From positions 1-13,941 of the forward strand of contig VFKY01000284.1 in the NCBI GenBank assembly GCA_009885275.1: DNA of 13,941 nt, read 5' to 3'. Each line of letters begins with the position of its first letter. The stretch's first letter is position 1. The translations under genes and the position numbers were made by a program. A model generated the notes under the pieces. The model saw only the letters and a list, made by a program, of their open reading frames with translations, was not told where the DNA came from and did no database searches. Source of the DNA: Verrucomicrobiota bacterium. GTDB taxonomy: Bacteria; Verrucomicrobiota; Verrucomicrobiia; Verrucomicrobiales; Verrucomicrobiaceae. This document shows, one piece after another, positions 1 through 7,768 of the stretch.

Positions 1-2355
1 AACCGCTCCGCGCGGCACGACGGTGCTCGGCGCATACGGATTTCCGCGTATATAAATAGGCATGTCGGCGGGCTTCGGACCATCACTCATGGCGAAGGCC
101 CTCGGTGTCTTGTCCTGGAAAAACTCGGCATGGTTGATCTCGCCAGCAAGCTTTTTGAGCTTGGCATCAAGTTCGTCATGGCACTTCTTGAGGGCGGCTT
201 CCTCGTCAGCAGGATTGGCGTCAGCAGCGAGCGTGATGTCGCGCTGCGCATTGTCCGTGGCGACTACTTGGAGTGCTGGCGCAGTGGGTTTGCCGAGAGC
301 AGCGAGTTGTTTGGTCACTTCTGCTTTCTCGTCAGCGAGATTCTTCTGCTCAGCCTTGAGGCTGGTGATGCGCTGCTGCGTTTCAGCTTCGAGTTTTTTC
401 CTCGCTGCGAGCTGCGCTGGCGTTTCGGGCAAAACACTGCTGTTCAGTGTGCTCCAGACACCCATGTCAGGCATCTTGTGAGACGATGGCGAGCTGCGCA
501 GCATGCCCGCGATGCCATAGTAATCCTCCACGCCAATGGGATCAAATTTGTGATCGTGGCAGCGCGCGCAGCCGAGCGTCATGCCCATGAAGGTCTGGCC
601 GATCTTGATCATCTGCGTGTCGATGTGATCAGTCTCCATCTTTGCCTTGTCGGGGTTCACGATCTCGATGTCGCCCACCATGAGGAAGCCGGTGGCGATG
701 ATTTTTTCCGCACGATCCTCGGCGGATTTCGACGGCATCAAGTCACCCGCGATCTGCTCACGTACGAACTCATCGAAAGGCTTGTCCGCGTTGTAGGCGT
801 TAGTGAGGTAATCGCGATAACGCCATGCATATTCGGCATAGACACTGTTCGAGGTGCCAATCATGTCCGCGTAACCAGTGAGATCGAGCCAATGCCGCGC
901 CCATCGCTCGCCGTAGGCTTTGGAGTTTAACAAACGATCCACGACGTTCTCGAATGCATGCGCCGTGGTGTCGCTCTTAAACGACTGCACCTCCTGCTCG
1001 GTTGGTGGCAAGCCGGTGAGGTCAAGGCTCACGCGGCGAAGCCAAGTGTAGCGATCTGCATCGCTCACGGGTTTGATACCCCTTGCTTCGAGCTGCTTGA
1101 GAATGAAATGATCCAACGGATCGAGCGGCCATGTAGCATCCTTCACAAGCGGCGGCTTTGGATTGCTCACGGGCTGAAAGGCCCAGAACTTCTTGCCTTC
1201 AATGAGATCAATAACGCGCTTCTTCTTCACTGCGGTCACCACTTCCGCCGCACGCGGATCAGGCGCACCGAGCTTAACCCACTGCTCCAGAATCGCGATC
1301 TCTTCCGCAGCCAGCTTGCCTTTCGGCGGCATCTCGTAATCTGCGTCCAGATAGCGGACCGCTTTGATCAGCAGGCTTTTCTCAAGTTCGCCGGGTGTGA
1401 TCGCGGGTCCAGTGTCTCCGCCGTGCTCCCAGCCGCTGCGAGAATCCAGCGCGAGCCCGCCTTTGATCTTCTTTTCGTGCGAATGGCATTCGTAGCATCG
1501 CTCAACCAGCAATGGACGCACCTTCGATTCAAAGAACTGCATGTTCTGTGGCGTAGTCTCCGCCCGCATGGTGGCGCTCCAAACTCCGAGCAATAAGACA
1601 AGTATAACCTTCGATGCAAGGCTACCGAGTCGGCGCTTGCGCACGGGTGCAGCAGATTCCACCCATGGAATATCCTCTGAAGATTGTGTCGCAGGAAACC
1701 ATTCCGCACTTCCACGGATATGCGTCGCCATCGTCTTTTCAGCGAGCTCTGGGTTACCACTTGCGAGAGCGTCGAGCAATTGGCGATGAGCATTCACCGT
1801 GATTCGACGAGGCTCAAACGCAAGCCTCTCTTGCAACCGATGCGAATAGGCTAAACACATCTCAAATTGCCAACGAATCCCCATCCAAGCGGCAATCAGT
1901 CGGCGATGACCTGAGAGTCGCACTACGTATTCATGCATCTCAACATCCAGATGCGATAACTCACCAAGCGTTCTCGCGGCCTCTTGTTCGCGGATATTCT
2001 CTTTTAGCACTCGCGTGTGTTCCTTACTCCACCGACCTGCCGCCAGACGTGCCGCCAGACTCTCCAATGCAATGCGCATCAGGCGAATTTCCTCAAAATC
2101 TTCCGGAGCCAATCGGCGCACATGCGTGCGACTGCGATCATTAAACTCCACCAACCCCTCACGCTCCAGAGCAATGAGTGCCTCACGAACCGGGGCGCGA
2201 CTGGCACCGAATCGTTCTGCCAGCACCGGTTCCGCCAAAGCGGTGCCGGGCTTGATCACACCCTCGACAATATCCCGCCGGATCTGATGCGTGATTTCAT
2301 CCGCGATATTGCGCAATGAAACGGAAGAGTGATCGGATTTGTCTTTCTTGGTCAT
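1..2355 (-). CDS. GntR/FCD regulator fused through a membrane segment to PSCyt1-DUF1549 cytochrome protein (partial, C-terminus beyond window)
   Basis: A single open frame of 785 codons starts at the ATG at 2355 and is still open at base 1. Residues ~15-83 are a GntR winged helix (ASRAPVREALIALEREGLVEF). Residues ~86-222 are an FCD ligand domain with the usual metal-ligand set, D137, H141, H190 and H212. A linker of ~35 residues ends in a basic stretch (RKRRLGSLASK) followed by a hydrophobic segment (VILVLLLGVWSA, ~250-261). Then come PSCyt1 with a haem motif CYECH (287-291), DUF1549 (~409-620) with CARCHDHKFDP (second CxxCH, 596-600), a coiled coil (~648-686) and the RGNPYAP..VPRG stretch that normally precedes DUF1553. 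The predicted topology is N-terminus inside, cytochrome part outside. PSCyt1/DUF1549/DUF1553 proteins are known as exported, often very large proteins of poorly known function. The reading of a true fusion is supported by the absence of any stop; two genes with an internal start near 1662 or 1644 remain possible. No clear Shine-Dalgarno precedes 2355. Confidence 0.85.
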   Translation of the reverse strand, partial: MTKKDKSDHSSVSLRNIADEITHQIRRDIVEGVIKPGTALAEPVLAERFGASRAPVREALIALEREGLVEFNDRSRTHVRRLAPEDFEEIRLMRIALESLAARLAAGRWSKEHTRVLKENIREQEAARTLGELSHLDVEMHEYVVRLSGHRRLIAAWMGIRWQFEMCLAYSHRLQERLAFEPRRITVNAHRQLLDALASGNPELAEKTMATHIRGSAEWFPATQSSEDIPWVESAAPVRKRRLGSLASKVILVLLLGVWSATMRAETTPQNMQFFESKVRPLLVERCYECHSHEKKIKGGLALDSRSGWEHGGDTGPAITPGELEKSLLIKAVRYLDADYEMPPKGKLAAEEIAILEQWVKLGAPDPRAAEVVTAVKKKRVIDLIEGKKFWAFQPVSNPKPPLVKDATWPLDPLDHFILKQLEARGIKPVSDADRYTWLRRVSLDLTGLPPTEQEVQSFKSDTTAHAFENVVDRLLNSKAYGERWARHWLDLTGYADMIGTSNSVYAEYAWRYRDYLTNAYNADKPFDEFVREQIAGDLMPSKSAEDRAEKIIATGFLMVGDIEIVNPDKAKMETDHIDTQMIKIGQTFMGMTLGCARCHDHKFDPIGVEDYYGIAGMLRSSPSSHKMPDMGVWSTLNSSVLPETPAQLAARKKLEAETQQRITSLKAEQKNLADEKAEVTKQLAALGKPTAPALQVVATDNAQRDITLAADANPADEEAALKKCHDELDAKLKKLAGEINHAEFFQDKTPRAFAMSDGPKPADMPIYIRGNPYAPSTVVPRGAV
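1561..1678 (-). other. Junction of the fusion: basic linker plus signal-peptide-like membrane segment, with possible internal GTG starts
   Basis: This stretch encodes residues ~226-265 of the fusion. It reads like a classical Sec signal peptide: basic n-region (VRKRRLGSLASK), hydrophobic core (VILVLLLGVWSA) and a cleavage-like end (TMRA before ETTPQ). In-frame GTG codons lie at 1662-1660 and 1644-1642. An AGAGGA (1678-1673) stands 10 nt before the first. The cytochrome half could therefore be made as a separate exported protein from an internal start, alone or alongside the full fusion. In the full-length protein the same segment would be a signal anchor or a cleavage site that frees the two halves. 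Confidence 0.5.
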
Positions 2356-2530
2356 AACGCGATTTAAATAGTGTCGACACAAACTGTCGACACTATTACG
2401 CCCTCTCTTTTTAACCTCTTTCAAACTTACTGATTATTTTATCAAAAAAAATCGACTGCTGTTCCCTTTCAAAATAGGACTTTGATTTCCATAGGTTAAG
2501 CGTATCGCATTCCTAAAGTCGTTAGGTCAT
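2356..2530. promoter_or_regulatory. Divergent intergenic region
   Basis: This 175-bp A/T-rich stretch between two divergently read genes must hold both promoters. Besides the inverted repeat at 2367-2397 it contains homopolymer runs (TTTTTAA near 2406, a run of eight A near 2443) and an ATTTAAAT at 2362-2369. No convincing -35/-10 pair could be fixed for either direction. Upstream of the ATG at 2531 a TTAGG with 4 nt spacing is a weak ribosome-binding site. Confidence 0.45.
2367..2397. promoter_or_regulatory. Candidate GntR operator: perfect 13-bp inverted repeat
   Basis: Two 13-bp arms (AATAGTGTCGACA and its exact reverse complement) flank the 5-nt spacer CAAAC. Each arm contains the 8-bp palindrome TGTCGACA (2372-2379 and 2385-2392), start to start 13 bp apart. 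GntR-family regulators with FCD domains commonly bind TGTnnACA-type palindromes. The site ends 11 nt before the start codon of the GntR fusion and 133 nt before the divergent MlaA-hydrolase gene, so autoregulation is likely and control of the divergent gene possible. Operator function is inferred; the repeat itself is read directly. Confidence 0.7.
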
Positions 2531-4420
2531 ATGCATTTCCCTCCACTCGGTTCTATCCTTCGCACGTACTTAGTCCTGTGCCCGCTCACGATCAGCCTGT
2601 GTTCAGGCGGCTCCACAGTCAATGCTGCGTCCCCTCCCGTTTCACAGTCTTCGGTCAGTCACGCTCTGTCGACGCATCCCAAATTCATGGCCGATCCGCT
2701 AGAGCCGATAAACCGGGGAATTGGAAACATAAACGGCGGTATTCTCATAGGAATCATGCAGCCATCCGGCAGAGTTTATCGGGCCATCGTTCCGCCGCCA
2801 GCGCGACGCTCCATCAACCATTTTACCCGCAACATCACCTACCCGACGCGGCTCGTGAACAATATGCTGCAAGGCCGCTGGGCGGATGCCAGTGATGAAT
2901 CACGCCGGTTCCTCTGCAACACTACCGCTGGCGTCGGCGGTTTTCTTGACGTCGCGACCCGATGGAAGATGCCGAAGTCTAACGCGAATTTCGGACAGAC
3001 CTTAACCCACTGGGGTTGGAAACCGGACACCTACCTCATGATCCCCATGCTCGGGCCTAGCGATGACTGCCATGCTATGGGTCTGGCGCTGGATAAAGCA
3101 TCAGAACCTTGGAATTATTTCTTCCCCTACAACCTCGCGTCTTATGGTTCCACCTACAATCGACTGTCTGACCAGACCGAGGATGCTGTGCAATACATTC
3201 ACACCGAAGCTGACCCCTACGTTGGAGCCAAAAATATTTGGACCTATATTTCCAAAGACACATCACCTGATTGGCAATCTCATGGAGCAAAAGATCCAGG
3301 GACTTTGCAAACGCTCGGTGTAGCCTTGATCAAACCCAAGGATCCCAAATTTCTTCAACACGGGAGAACCATGAGCGTGCGCATGTCATCCACAGGACGA
3401 AACATGAAGCTCAACTATTGGCTTCAAAAAACGAACGCTCCTCTTGTTTACATTTCACCCGGACAAGGCCTGCATCGAGAATCGAATGTGACGCTCGCGT
3501 TGGCAGAGATGATCTTTGAGAATGGCTACTCGGTAGTGACCACTACCGGCGTGTTTCATCCGGAGTTCATGAAAAACGCAGCCACCGTCGATCTTCCTGC
3601 TTATCCTCCGAATGATTGCCATGACCTGCTCACAGAGTTTACCGACTTCGACCGTGCCCTTGAAAAAAAGCATCCTGGATTATTTGGCAAACGCGCACTC
3701 GTTGGATTTTCGATGGGAGGATTCCAAGCGCTTTATCTTGCTGCGCGCGAGAAACAGGCAGCGCCCGACCTATTGCACTTTGACCGTTATGTAGCCATCA
3801 ACACCCCGGTGGATCTCCAAGTTGGTTACAAGTCCATCGACCATTGTTATGACGCAACCAAAGCATGGCCGGCAGATAAAAGGCAGACACTGGTGAACAC
3901 GGCCGTGCATAAGGTCGCGAGTCTGCTGAATATGCCGGCAAGTTCCCAGGCGACTCTTCCGTTCAATGCCATCGAGTCAAAGTTCTTGGTCGGCATGTCA
4001 TTCAAGCTGACTCTTCGCGACACGATCTTCAGCAGCCAGATGCAGCATAATATGGGCGTTCTTCAAACTCCACTTTCGAAATGGCGGCGCGACCCCTGTT
4101 ACAACGAGATCTTGCAATATTCATTCGATGACTACTATCATCGCTTCGTCCTTCCTTACTATATGAAGGCTGGTGTCGGAGCTGCTGACTTCACGCGTGA
4201 GGTCAACTTGCGGACCTATGAGCGAAACCTCCGTGTCAATCCGAAGATCCGGGTTCTCGTTAACCACAATGATTTCATTCTCAATCCCAAAGATATTTCC
4301 TGGCTTAAATCTACCTTACCCTCATCGCGCCTGACGATTTTCCCGAATGGCGGCCACCTCGGAAATCTCACGAGCCCACCGTTTCAGCAAAAGATCATCC
4401 GTTCCTTGGAAGGTCTATAA
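2531..4420 (+). CDS. MlaA (VacJ) domain fused to an alpha/beta hydrolase, exported
   Basis: The 629-aa protein begins with a signal peptide (hydrophobic ~11-30, possible cleavage after STVNA at 32). Residues ~53-235 are an MlaA/VacJ domain: DPLEPINR (55-62), RRFLCNTTAGVGGFLDVA (~125-142), FGQTLTHWGW and YLMIPMLGPS. MlaA is the outer-membrane partner of the Mla pathway, which removes phospholipids from the outer leaflet. Residues ~300-625 form an alpha/beta hydrolase: VYISPGQG (possible oxyanion region), nucleophile elbow GFSMGG with S394, candidate acid D581 (NHNDFIL) and H609 (GGHLGNL). Normal MlaA is ~230-250 aa, so the hydrolase is an added domain. The cysteine in TISLC is not a canonical lipobox, so it may not be a lipoprotein, unlike E. 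coli MlaA. A role as a lipase or phospholipase coupled to lipid extraction is inference; the substrate is unknown. It is divergent from the GntR fusion and convergent with the MOSC gene. Confidence 0.88.
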   Translation: MHFPPLGSILRTYLVLCPLTISLCSGGSTVNAASPPVSQSSVSHALSTHPKFMADPLEPINRGIGNINGGILIGIMQPSGRVYRAIVPPPARRSINHFTRNITYPTRLVNNMLQGRWADASDESRRFLCNTTAGVGGFLDVATRWKMPKSNANFGQTLTHWGWKPDTYLMIPMLGPSDDCHAMGLALDKASEPWNYFFPYNLASYGSTYNRLSDQTEDAVQYIHTEADPYVGAKNIWTYISKDTSPDWQSHGAKDPGTLQTLGVALIKPKDPKFLQHGRTMSVRMSSTGRNMKLNYWLQKTNAPLVYISPGQGLHRESNVTLALAEMIFENGYSVVTTTGVFHPEFMKNAATVDLPAYPPNDCHDLLTEFTDFDRALEKKHPGLFGKRALVGFSMGGFQALYLAAREKQAAPDLLHFDRYVAINTPVDLQVGYKSIDHCYDATKAWPADKRQTLVNTAVHKVASLLNMPASSQATLPFNAIESKFLVGMSFKLTLRDTIFSSQMQHNMGVLQTPLSKWRRDPCYNEILQYSFDDYYHRFVLPYYMKAGVGAADFTREVNLRTYERNLRVNPKIRVLVNHNDFILNPKDISWLKSTLPSSRLTIFPNGGHLGNLTSPPFQQKIIRSLEGL

Positions 4421-4469
4421 GATGACAAAGGTGCAGACAAAATCTTTTGCGCATTCCATAGAATCTTGC

Positions 4470-5267
4470 TTACTCGATTACTGTCACCGGCATGCCGACT
4501 TGCAGCAACCCTTTCCCTCGAGCGATGAGATTTTGACCAAACATAACTCCCTCCTCTTCGCGACGATAGGTGCTCAAAGTTCGCAAGGGTTCTTGCTGAG
4601 CATCAAGCTCGCCGGTGTCGGGATTGCGCGTGGTCAGCACGCAACGCGAACACTTTTTTACCAGCTCAAATTCAATCTCGCCTATGCGTATGCGCCGCCA
4701 AGTGTCTTCCGCATATGGATCACTACCGGCGATGACTAGGTTCGGCCGAAAATGACGCATATCCACTGGCTGACTTATGCGCGTATTTAAATCATTTAGT
4801 GAGCCTTCACCGATCAGCAACAGCGGGAAACCGTCCGCAAAACTCACCTGTTCTCCTGCAAGCGCGTATGCCGGATCGATCGCCCGTTTCGCGCTCTCGT
4901 CCATCAACACCACTTGCGTCGCCATGCCCAAGACTTTGCTAAACCAGTCACTAGCGCCGCCTTTAGCCGCTAACGCTGAGACACTGTCATTCCAAACCTG
5001 CACGGTGATTCGCTCACCATCGGCAGGCGGAGCGCTGAGCACTAATTCCGGCATACCACTGGCGTTAACTCGCAACTCCTGGCCGTCTATCGTGGCCACC
5101 ACCTGCGTCAACACACCATGTTTGCGTTGGGTAATAAATCGACCATTGGCATCAACCAACATCCAGCGTCGATCATGACGCAAACCGCGAGACTCAACCT
5201 CAGCCTGTTCTAGCGCCAGCAAGCGCGTGGATTTGATTGGGTAAATCCAAAGGCAAGCCAAATGCAT
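4470..5267 (-). CDS. Stand-alone MOSC-domain protein (mARC/YcbX-like, no ferredoxin domain)
   Basis: The protein carries the MOSC N-terminal beta-barrel (LWIYPIKS at the start, LRHDRRWMLVD) and the MOSC catalytic domain with DMRHFRPNLVI and KKCSRCVLTTRNPDTGELD. The second cysteine of CSRC (C209 in this numbering) lines up with the cysteine that binds molybdenum in mARC/YcbX enzymes, which reduce N-hydroxylated compounds. E. coli YcbX has an extra C-terminal 2Fe-2S domain; this one stops after the MOSC fold (265 aa), so it needs a separate electron donor. I chose the ATG at 5267 because family members begin close to the LWIYPIKS strand. An in-frame ATG at 5381 would add 38 mostly hydrophobic residues and begin 12 nt after the upstream gene's stop, so the longer form cannot be excluded. 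Likely co-transcribed with the gene at 5394-6125. Confidence 0.87.
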   Translation of the reverse strand: MHLACLWIYPIKSTRLLALEQAEVESRGLRHDRRWMLVDANGRFITQRKHGVLTQVVATIDGQELRVNASGMPELVLSAPPADGERITVQVWNDSVSALAAKGGASDWFSKVLGMATQVVLMDESAKRAIDPAYALAGEQVSFADGFPLLLIGEGSLNDLNTRISQPVDMRHFRPNLVIAGSDPYAEDTWRRIRIGEIEFELVKKCSRCVLTTRNPDTGELDAQQEPLRTLSTYRREEEGVMFGQNLIARGKGLLQVGMPVTVIE

Positions 5268-5393
5268 GTCTGATGCTCTGGGGATACTCAAGCCATTCAG
5301 TGCTGTCATTGTTGTGAGCACTGTCACCCATGCCGCCGTCACCGCAACTCCCGCAAGCAATTCTGAATCGCTAACCTGCATTTCTCCATGAAA

Positions 5394-6125
5394 TCAACGT
5401 CGCCCCTGAGACGTCCGATCAATCATGTCCACATAGATCTTCCGCCGTTCCTCCATGCCGAGTCCCTTGTTGCGCAATTCGAGCATTTGTCGGTTGATGT
5501 TCTCGCGCTGCCCCACACTCAACGTTGAGAGTTTTTGCACAATCTCAGGGGGCGGTTCCTTGGGGTATCCGTCGGAGGAAAATCCTTCGCGATAGTTCAC
5601 AGCGGCCTGTTGTGCCTCTTGCGCTTGAGCCGAACTCAATGGTGGAGCGTTTTCACTGGTACCATTGGAACTATTCACACCATTGTAACCAATGCCCGAC
5701 TTGCCTGAGACAATTTTGGGCGGCGGTTTTTGGTAGCGGATGGCGATAACCTCTCCTCCCGCGATTTGAATATTAACCGCCAAGGTTTGGAGGTTGGCGG
5801 CATTACCTCTGATGCCGACCAACTGCCATCCTTGAGCGTTGGCAGTTTTGGAGACGAGATGCGATATCATTGACCTAGTGTCGAGAAGGGTGGCAAAAAC
5901 ATCGTTCTCGACACGTGCGATGCCCGTGAGAATGAGTGAATCAGAAACGCCCAAGGAACGAGTGAAGGGCGAGTTCGTTAGGAGCGCTTCAAAATCTTCG
6001 CTCTTTACAGTTTTAGAAATCGCCAAATCATCGTCCAATGATGGAGTCTGCTCTATCAACTCGACTCCGTGCAACTGCACAGCGCAGCACAGGTTCACAA
6101 GAAGGATGCTTCTCGCAAAATTCAA
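5394..6125 (-). CDS. Secreted protein of unknown function, probable TTG start
   Basis: With a TTG start at 6125 the protein has 243 aa and begins with a short signal peptide (FARSILLVNLCCAVQLHG). Residues ~45-130 form a mixed alpha/beta-looking region (FEALLTNSPFTRSLGVSD, LILTGIA, VFATLLDT, GWQLVGIRG, GGEVIAIRYQ). Residues ~138-175 are a low-complexity Ser/Asn/Gly/Gln linker. The C-terminus is helical and charged (LSVGQRENINRQMLELRNK, GMEERRKIYVDMID). I do not recognise the family beyond an impression of similar exported proteins in Verrucomicrobia, so no function is given. The start was chosen because GGGAGGA lies 5 nt before this TTG and the signal peptide follows at once. The longest frame, from an ATG at 6299, would overlap the upstream gene by ~100 bp and put non-signal-like residues in front. 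Confidence 0.75.
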   Translation of the reverse strand: MNFARSILLVNLCCAVQLHGVELIEQTPSLDDDLAISKTVKSEDFEALLTNSPFTRSLGVSDSLILTGIARVENDVFATLLDTRSMISHLVSKTANAQGWQLVGIRGNAANLQTLAVNIQIAGGEVIAIRYQKPPPKIVSGKSGIGYNGVNSSNGTSENAPPLSSAQAQEAQQAAVNYREGFSSDGYPKEPPPEIVQKLSTLSVGQRENINRQMLELRNKGLGMEERRKIYVDMIDRTSQGRR

Positions 6126-6130
6126 AGCAT

Positions 6131-6137
6131 TCCTCCC
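6131..6137 (-). promoter_or_regulatory. Strong ribosome-binding site deciding a TTG start
   Basis: Read on the minus strand this is GGGAGGA, followed by ATGCT and then TTG (6125-6123). The nearby ATG is in another frame that stops immediately (ATG CTT TGA). The site supports initiation at TTG for the secreted unknown protein and is the best Shine-Dalgarno match I saw in the window. Confidence 0.6.
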
Positions 6138-6198
6138 AACGTAATACGGCTGTGTCTCATGGTACAAAGTACGGCGCGAACCAAGCAAATCCAAATCT

Positions 6199-7572
6199 TC
6201 ACGGCAACTTCCCAAGGCTAAGCCAGCCGGATGCGTGACGATCTTGCTCGGCATTGGCAAAGCGCAGGGGCTTGCCATTTGGCAGTGGATTGATGACACG
6301 GAGACCGATCGTTAGTCCTGCGATGGTTTCTTTCTGTAGAACCAGAGCTGCCTTCCATTCACGAGCATCATCACCGGGCATCAGTTCCGTAATCTTCCAG
6401 TCAACCGGCCAGCGTTGTTCTATTTTTCCATCCGCGCTGAATGCGGCCAATTCCATACGCCAGTCTTGATAAAATGGGGCCACGCCTTGATTGAGCACCG
6501 TGAGGCGGAGTTGCACCTTTGAGTCTGCCCGTGTGATCTCTGCGCTTGAGACATGAAAGTCGTATCCCATTCGTTGGATGTGATTCACCGCACCAGCATA
6601 ACGGTCCGCTTTGGCTTTCTCTTTAAACATCCCGGATTCCATGAGCCAGCTCACGTGGGTTTGCTTGACGCATTCGGCAAAATTCTGGGCCTGAGAGTGC
6701 GCAGGCTTGGGGTCGAAGATTTGACCCCAGATTTCGGGACGGACCTCGCCGCCAATGGGCTGTGTTCGCCATTTATTGAGCGCCTCGTCACCGGCTTTTT
6801 TCAAGATGGACATGAAAAACCAATCGTCCTCTATGCCCCGATCCAGTGTGCCCCAAGCGAAGGAGTCATCATGAAATCCCATGTTGTAGTGGGCGTTGGC
6901 AGCCTTGTGCTCATTCTCCTTTCCCACCGGATATCGGAGCAAGATGGGACTCTTATTGAATGCCTTTTCATAAGCATCAAGGACGCGGTATTGGGTTTTG
7001 GGCGAAGCGAACAGATCCTCACGTGGATAGGAGTGCCACTCTCCCCATGAGCCAAGTAAACCAGCGGTGATGAATCCTATGCGCGGATCGCCATCGTAGC
7101 GCTTGCCGAACGCGGCGATGAAAGCCTCAAGCGCAGACACCACTCGCTCGTCATCGTAGTCAGGGGAGTAACACGTCTTATTTTCATCGGTATTCTTCCA
7201 TGAGGTGACCTTCACCCCCTGCTCTCGCAAGTATTCCGGGAGTCCACTTTTCTGGCCTGGATATTCGATCCAGATGCGAATGACCGCTTGGTTTCCGCGT
7301 GTCGCGATTTTGTTTAGCAGGACATCCATAGACTCCCAATCAAAGTTGGATTCCCCACGCATGAGCTTAGCCAAAGGCAGGTAATCAAACTCCAAGCTGT
7401 GTGGGAAGTGAGACTCACCTCCTTCGGCGTGGTCCGCATAAGGCACGAGCCCCTTCAGTGGATTATCAGCAGGCGAAGGCCCCGCTTTCAGTTGCGCAAC
7501 CTCAGCCATGAGAGGCAAGGAAAACAGTGCCGACAAAAGAGTAAGACTAATCGGGTGGAACATTAAAATCAT
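6199..7572 (-). CDS. Exported DUF4832 protein with glycosidase-like barrel
   Basis: The protein has 457 aa and starts with a signal peptide (MILMFHPISLTLLSALFSLPLMA, cleavage near 23). Next comes DNPLKGLVPY (~36-45), typical of DUF4832-containing proteins. The middle (~60-330) reads like a TIM-barrel glycoside hydrolase: NQAVIRIWIEYPG, AFGKRYDGDPRIGFITAGLLGSWGEWH with E178 as a candidate acid, and PEIWGQIFDPKPA. The C-terminal ~100 residues (VQLRLTVLNQGVAPFYQDWRMELA onwards) fit the beta-sandwich DUF4832 domain. Substrate and activity are unknown; a polysaccharide-acting enzyme is inferred from fold and context. ATG codons at 7572 and 7563 are both plausible starts; neither has a clear Shine-Dalgarno. 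The gene begins 196 bp downstream of the alpha/beta hydrolase gene, so it may have its own promoter. Confidence 0.85.
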   Translation of the reverse strand: MILMFHPISLTLLSALFSLPLMAEVAQLKAGPSPADNPLKGLVPYADHAEGGESHFPHSLEFDYLPLAKLMRGESNFDWESMDVLLNKIATRGNQAVIRIWIEYPGQKSGLPEYLREQGVKVTSWKNTDENKTCYSPDYDDERVVSALEAFIAAFGKRYDGDPRIGFITAGLLGSWGEWHSYPREDLFASPKTQYRVLDAYEKAFNKSPILLRYPVGKENEHKAANAHYNMGFHDDSFAWGTLDRGIEDDWFFMSILKKAGDEALNKWRTQPIGGEVRPEIWGQIFDPKPAHSQAQNFAECVKQTHVSWLMESGMFKEKAKADRYAGAVNHIQRMGYDFHVSSAEITRADSKVQLRLTVLNQGVAPFYQDWRMELAAFSADGKIEQRWPVDWKITELMPGDDAREWKAALVLQKETIAGLTIGLRVINPLPNGKPLRFANAEQDRHASGWLSLGKLP

Positions 7573-7768
7573 GCAAAGGCATGGCGTGGGTTATGGGCGC
7601 GGGTTGATTTATATCAACGGGGCTTGTTGTCATTTCTATCCGTTGCGTCACACCATGGATGCGTTCAATCATCAGATTCAGCGGCCTGTCTTTCAACGCA
7701 ACTGGGCACAAGGCCTACATGAGGGTATGGCGTGTGTCTAATGTTGCCGCGTTAGCGATCCGAAGGCC

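Noticed and set aside
130..1596. Long plus-strand open frames (130-930 and 958-1596)
   Set aside because: They are antisense to the DUF1549/PSCyt1 frame, which shows strong family motifs (CARCHDHKFDP, GERWARHWLDL); the plus-strand translations resemble no family.
1368..1793. A 141-aa minus-strand frame starting inside the GntR-cytochrome junction
   Set aside because: It is in a different frame from both recognised halves and shows no domain; it is a shadow and not the missing start of the cytochrome gene.
2591..2605. A lipoprotein lipobox in the MlaA-hydrolase signal peptide (TISLC)
   Set aside because: Position -1 is Leu rather than Gly/Ala/Ser, so it does not fit the usual [LVI][ASTVI][GAS]C pattern; an SPI site after STVNA is at least as good.
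2665..2675. A further GTCGAC (TGTCGACG) inside the MlaA-hydrolase gene as a second operator
   Set aside because: It lacks the flanking symmetry of the site at 2367-2397 and lies in coding sequence; a lone 6-bp palindrome is expected by chance.
4421..4469. A bidirectional terminator between the convergent MlaA-hydrolase and MOSC genes
   Set aside because: Only very short A/T-rich self-complementarity (AAAATCTTTT) is present; no GC-rich stem with a T-run.
7508..7741. A 77-aa plus-strand frame spanning the gap upstream of the DUF4832 gene
   Set aside because: It starts antisense inside the signal-peptide codons of that gene, has no recognisable domain and no good ribosome-binding site.
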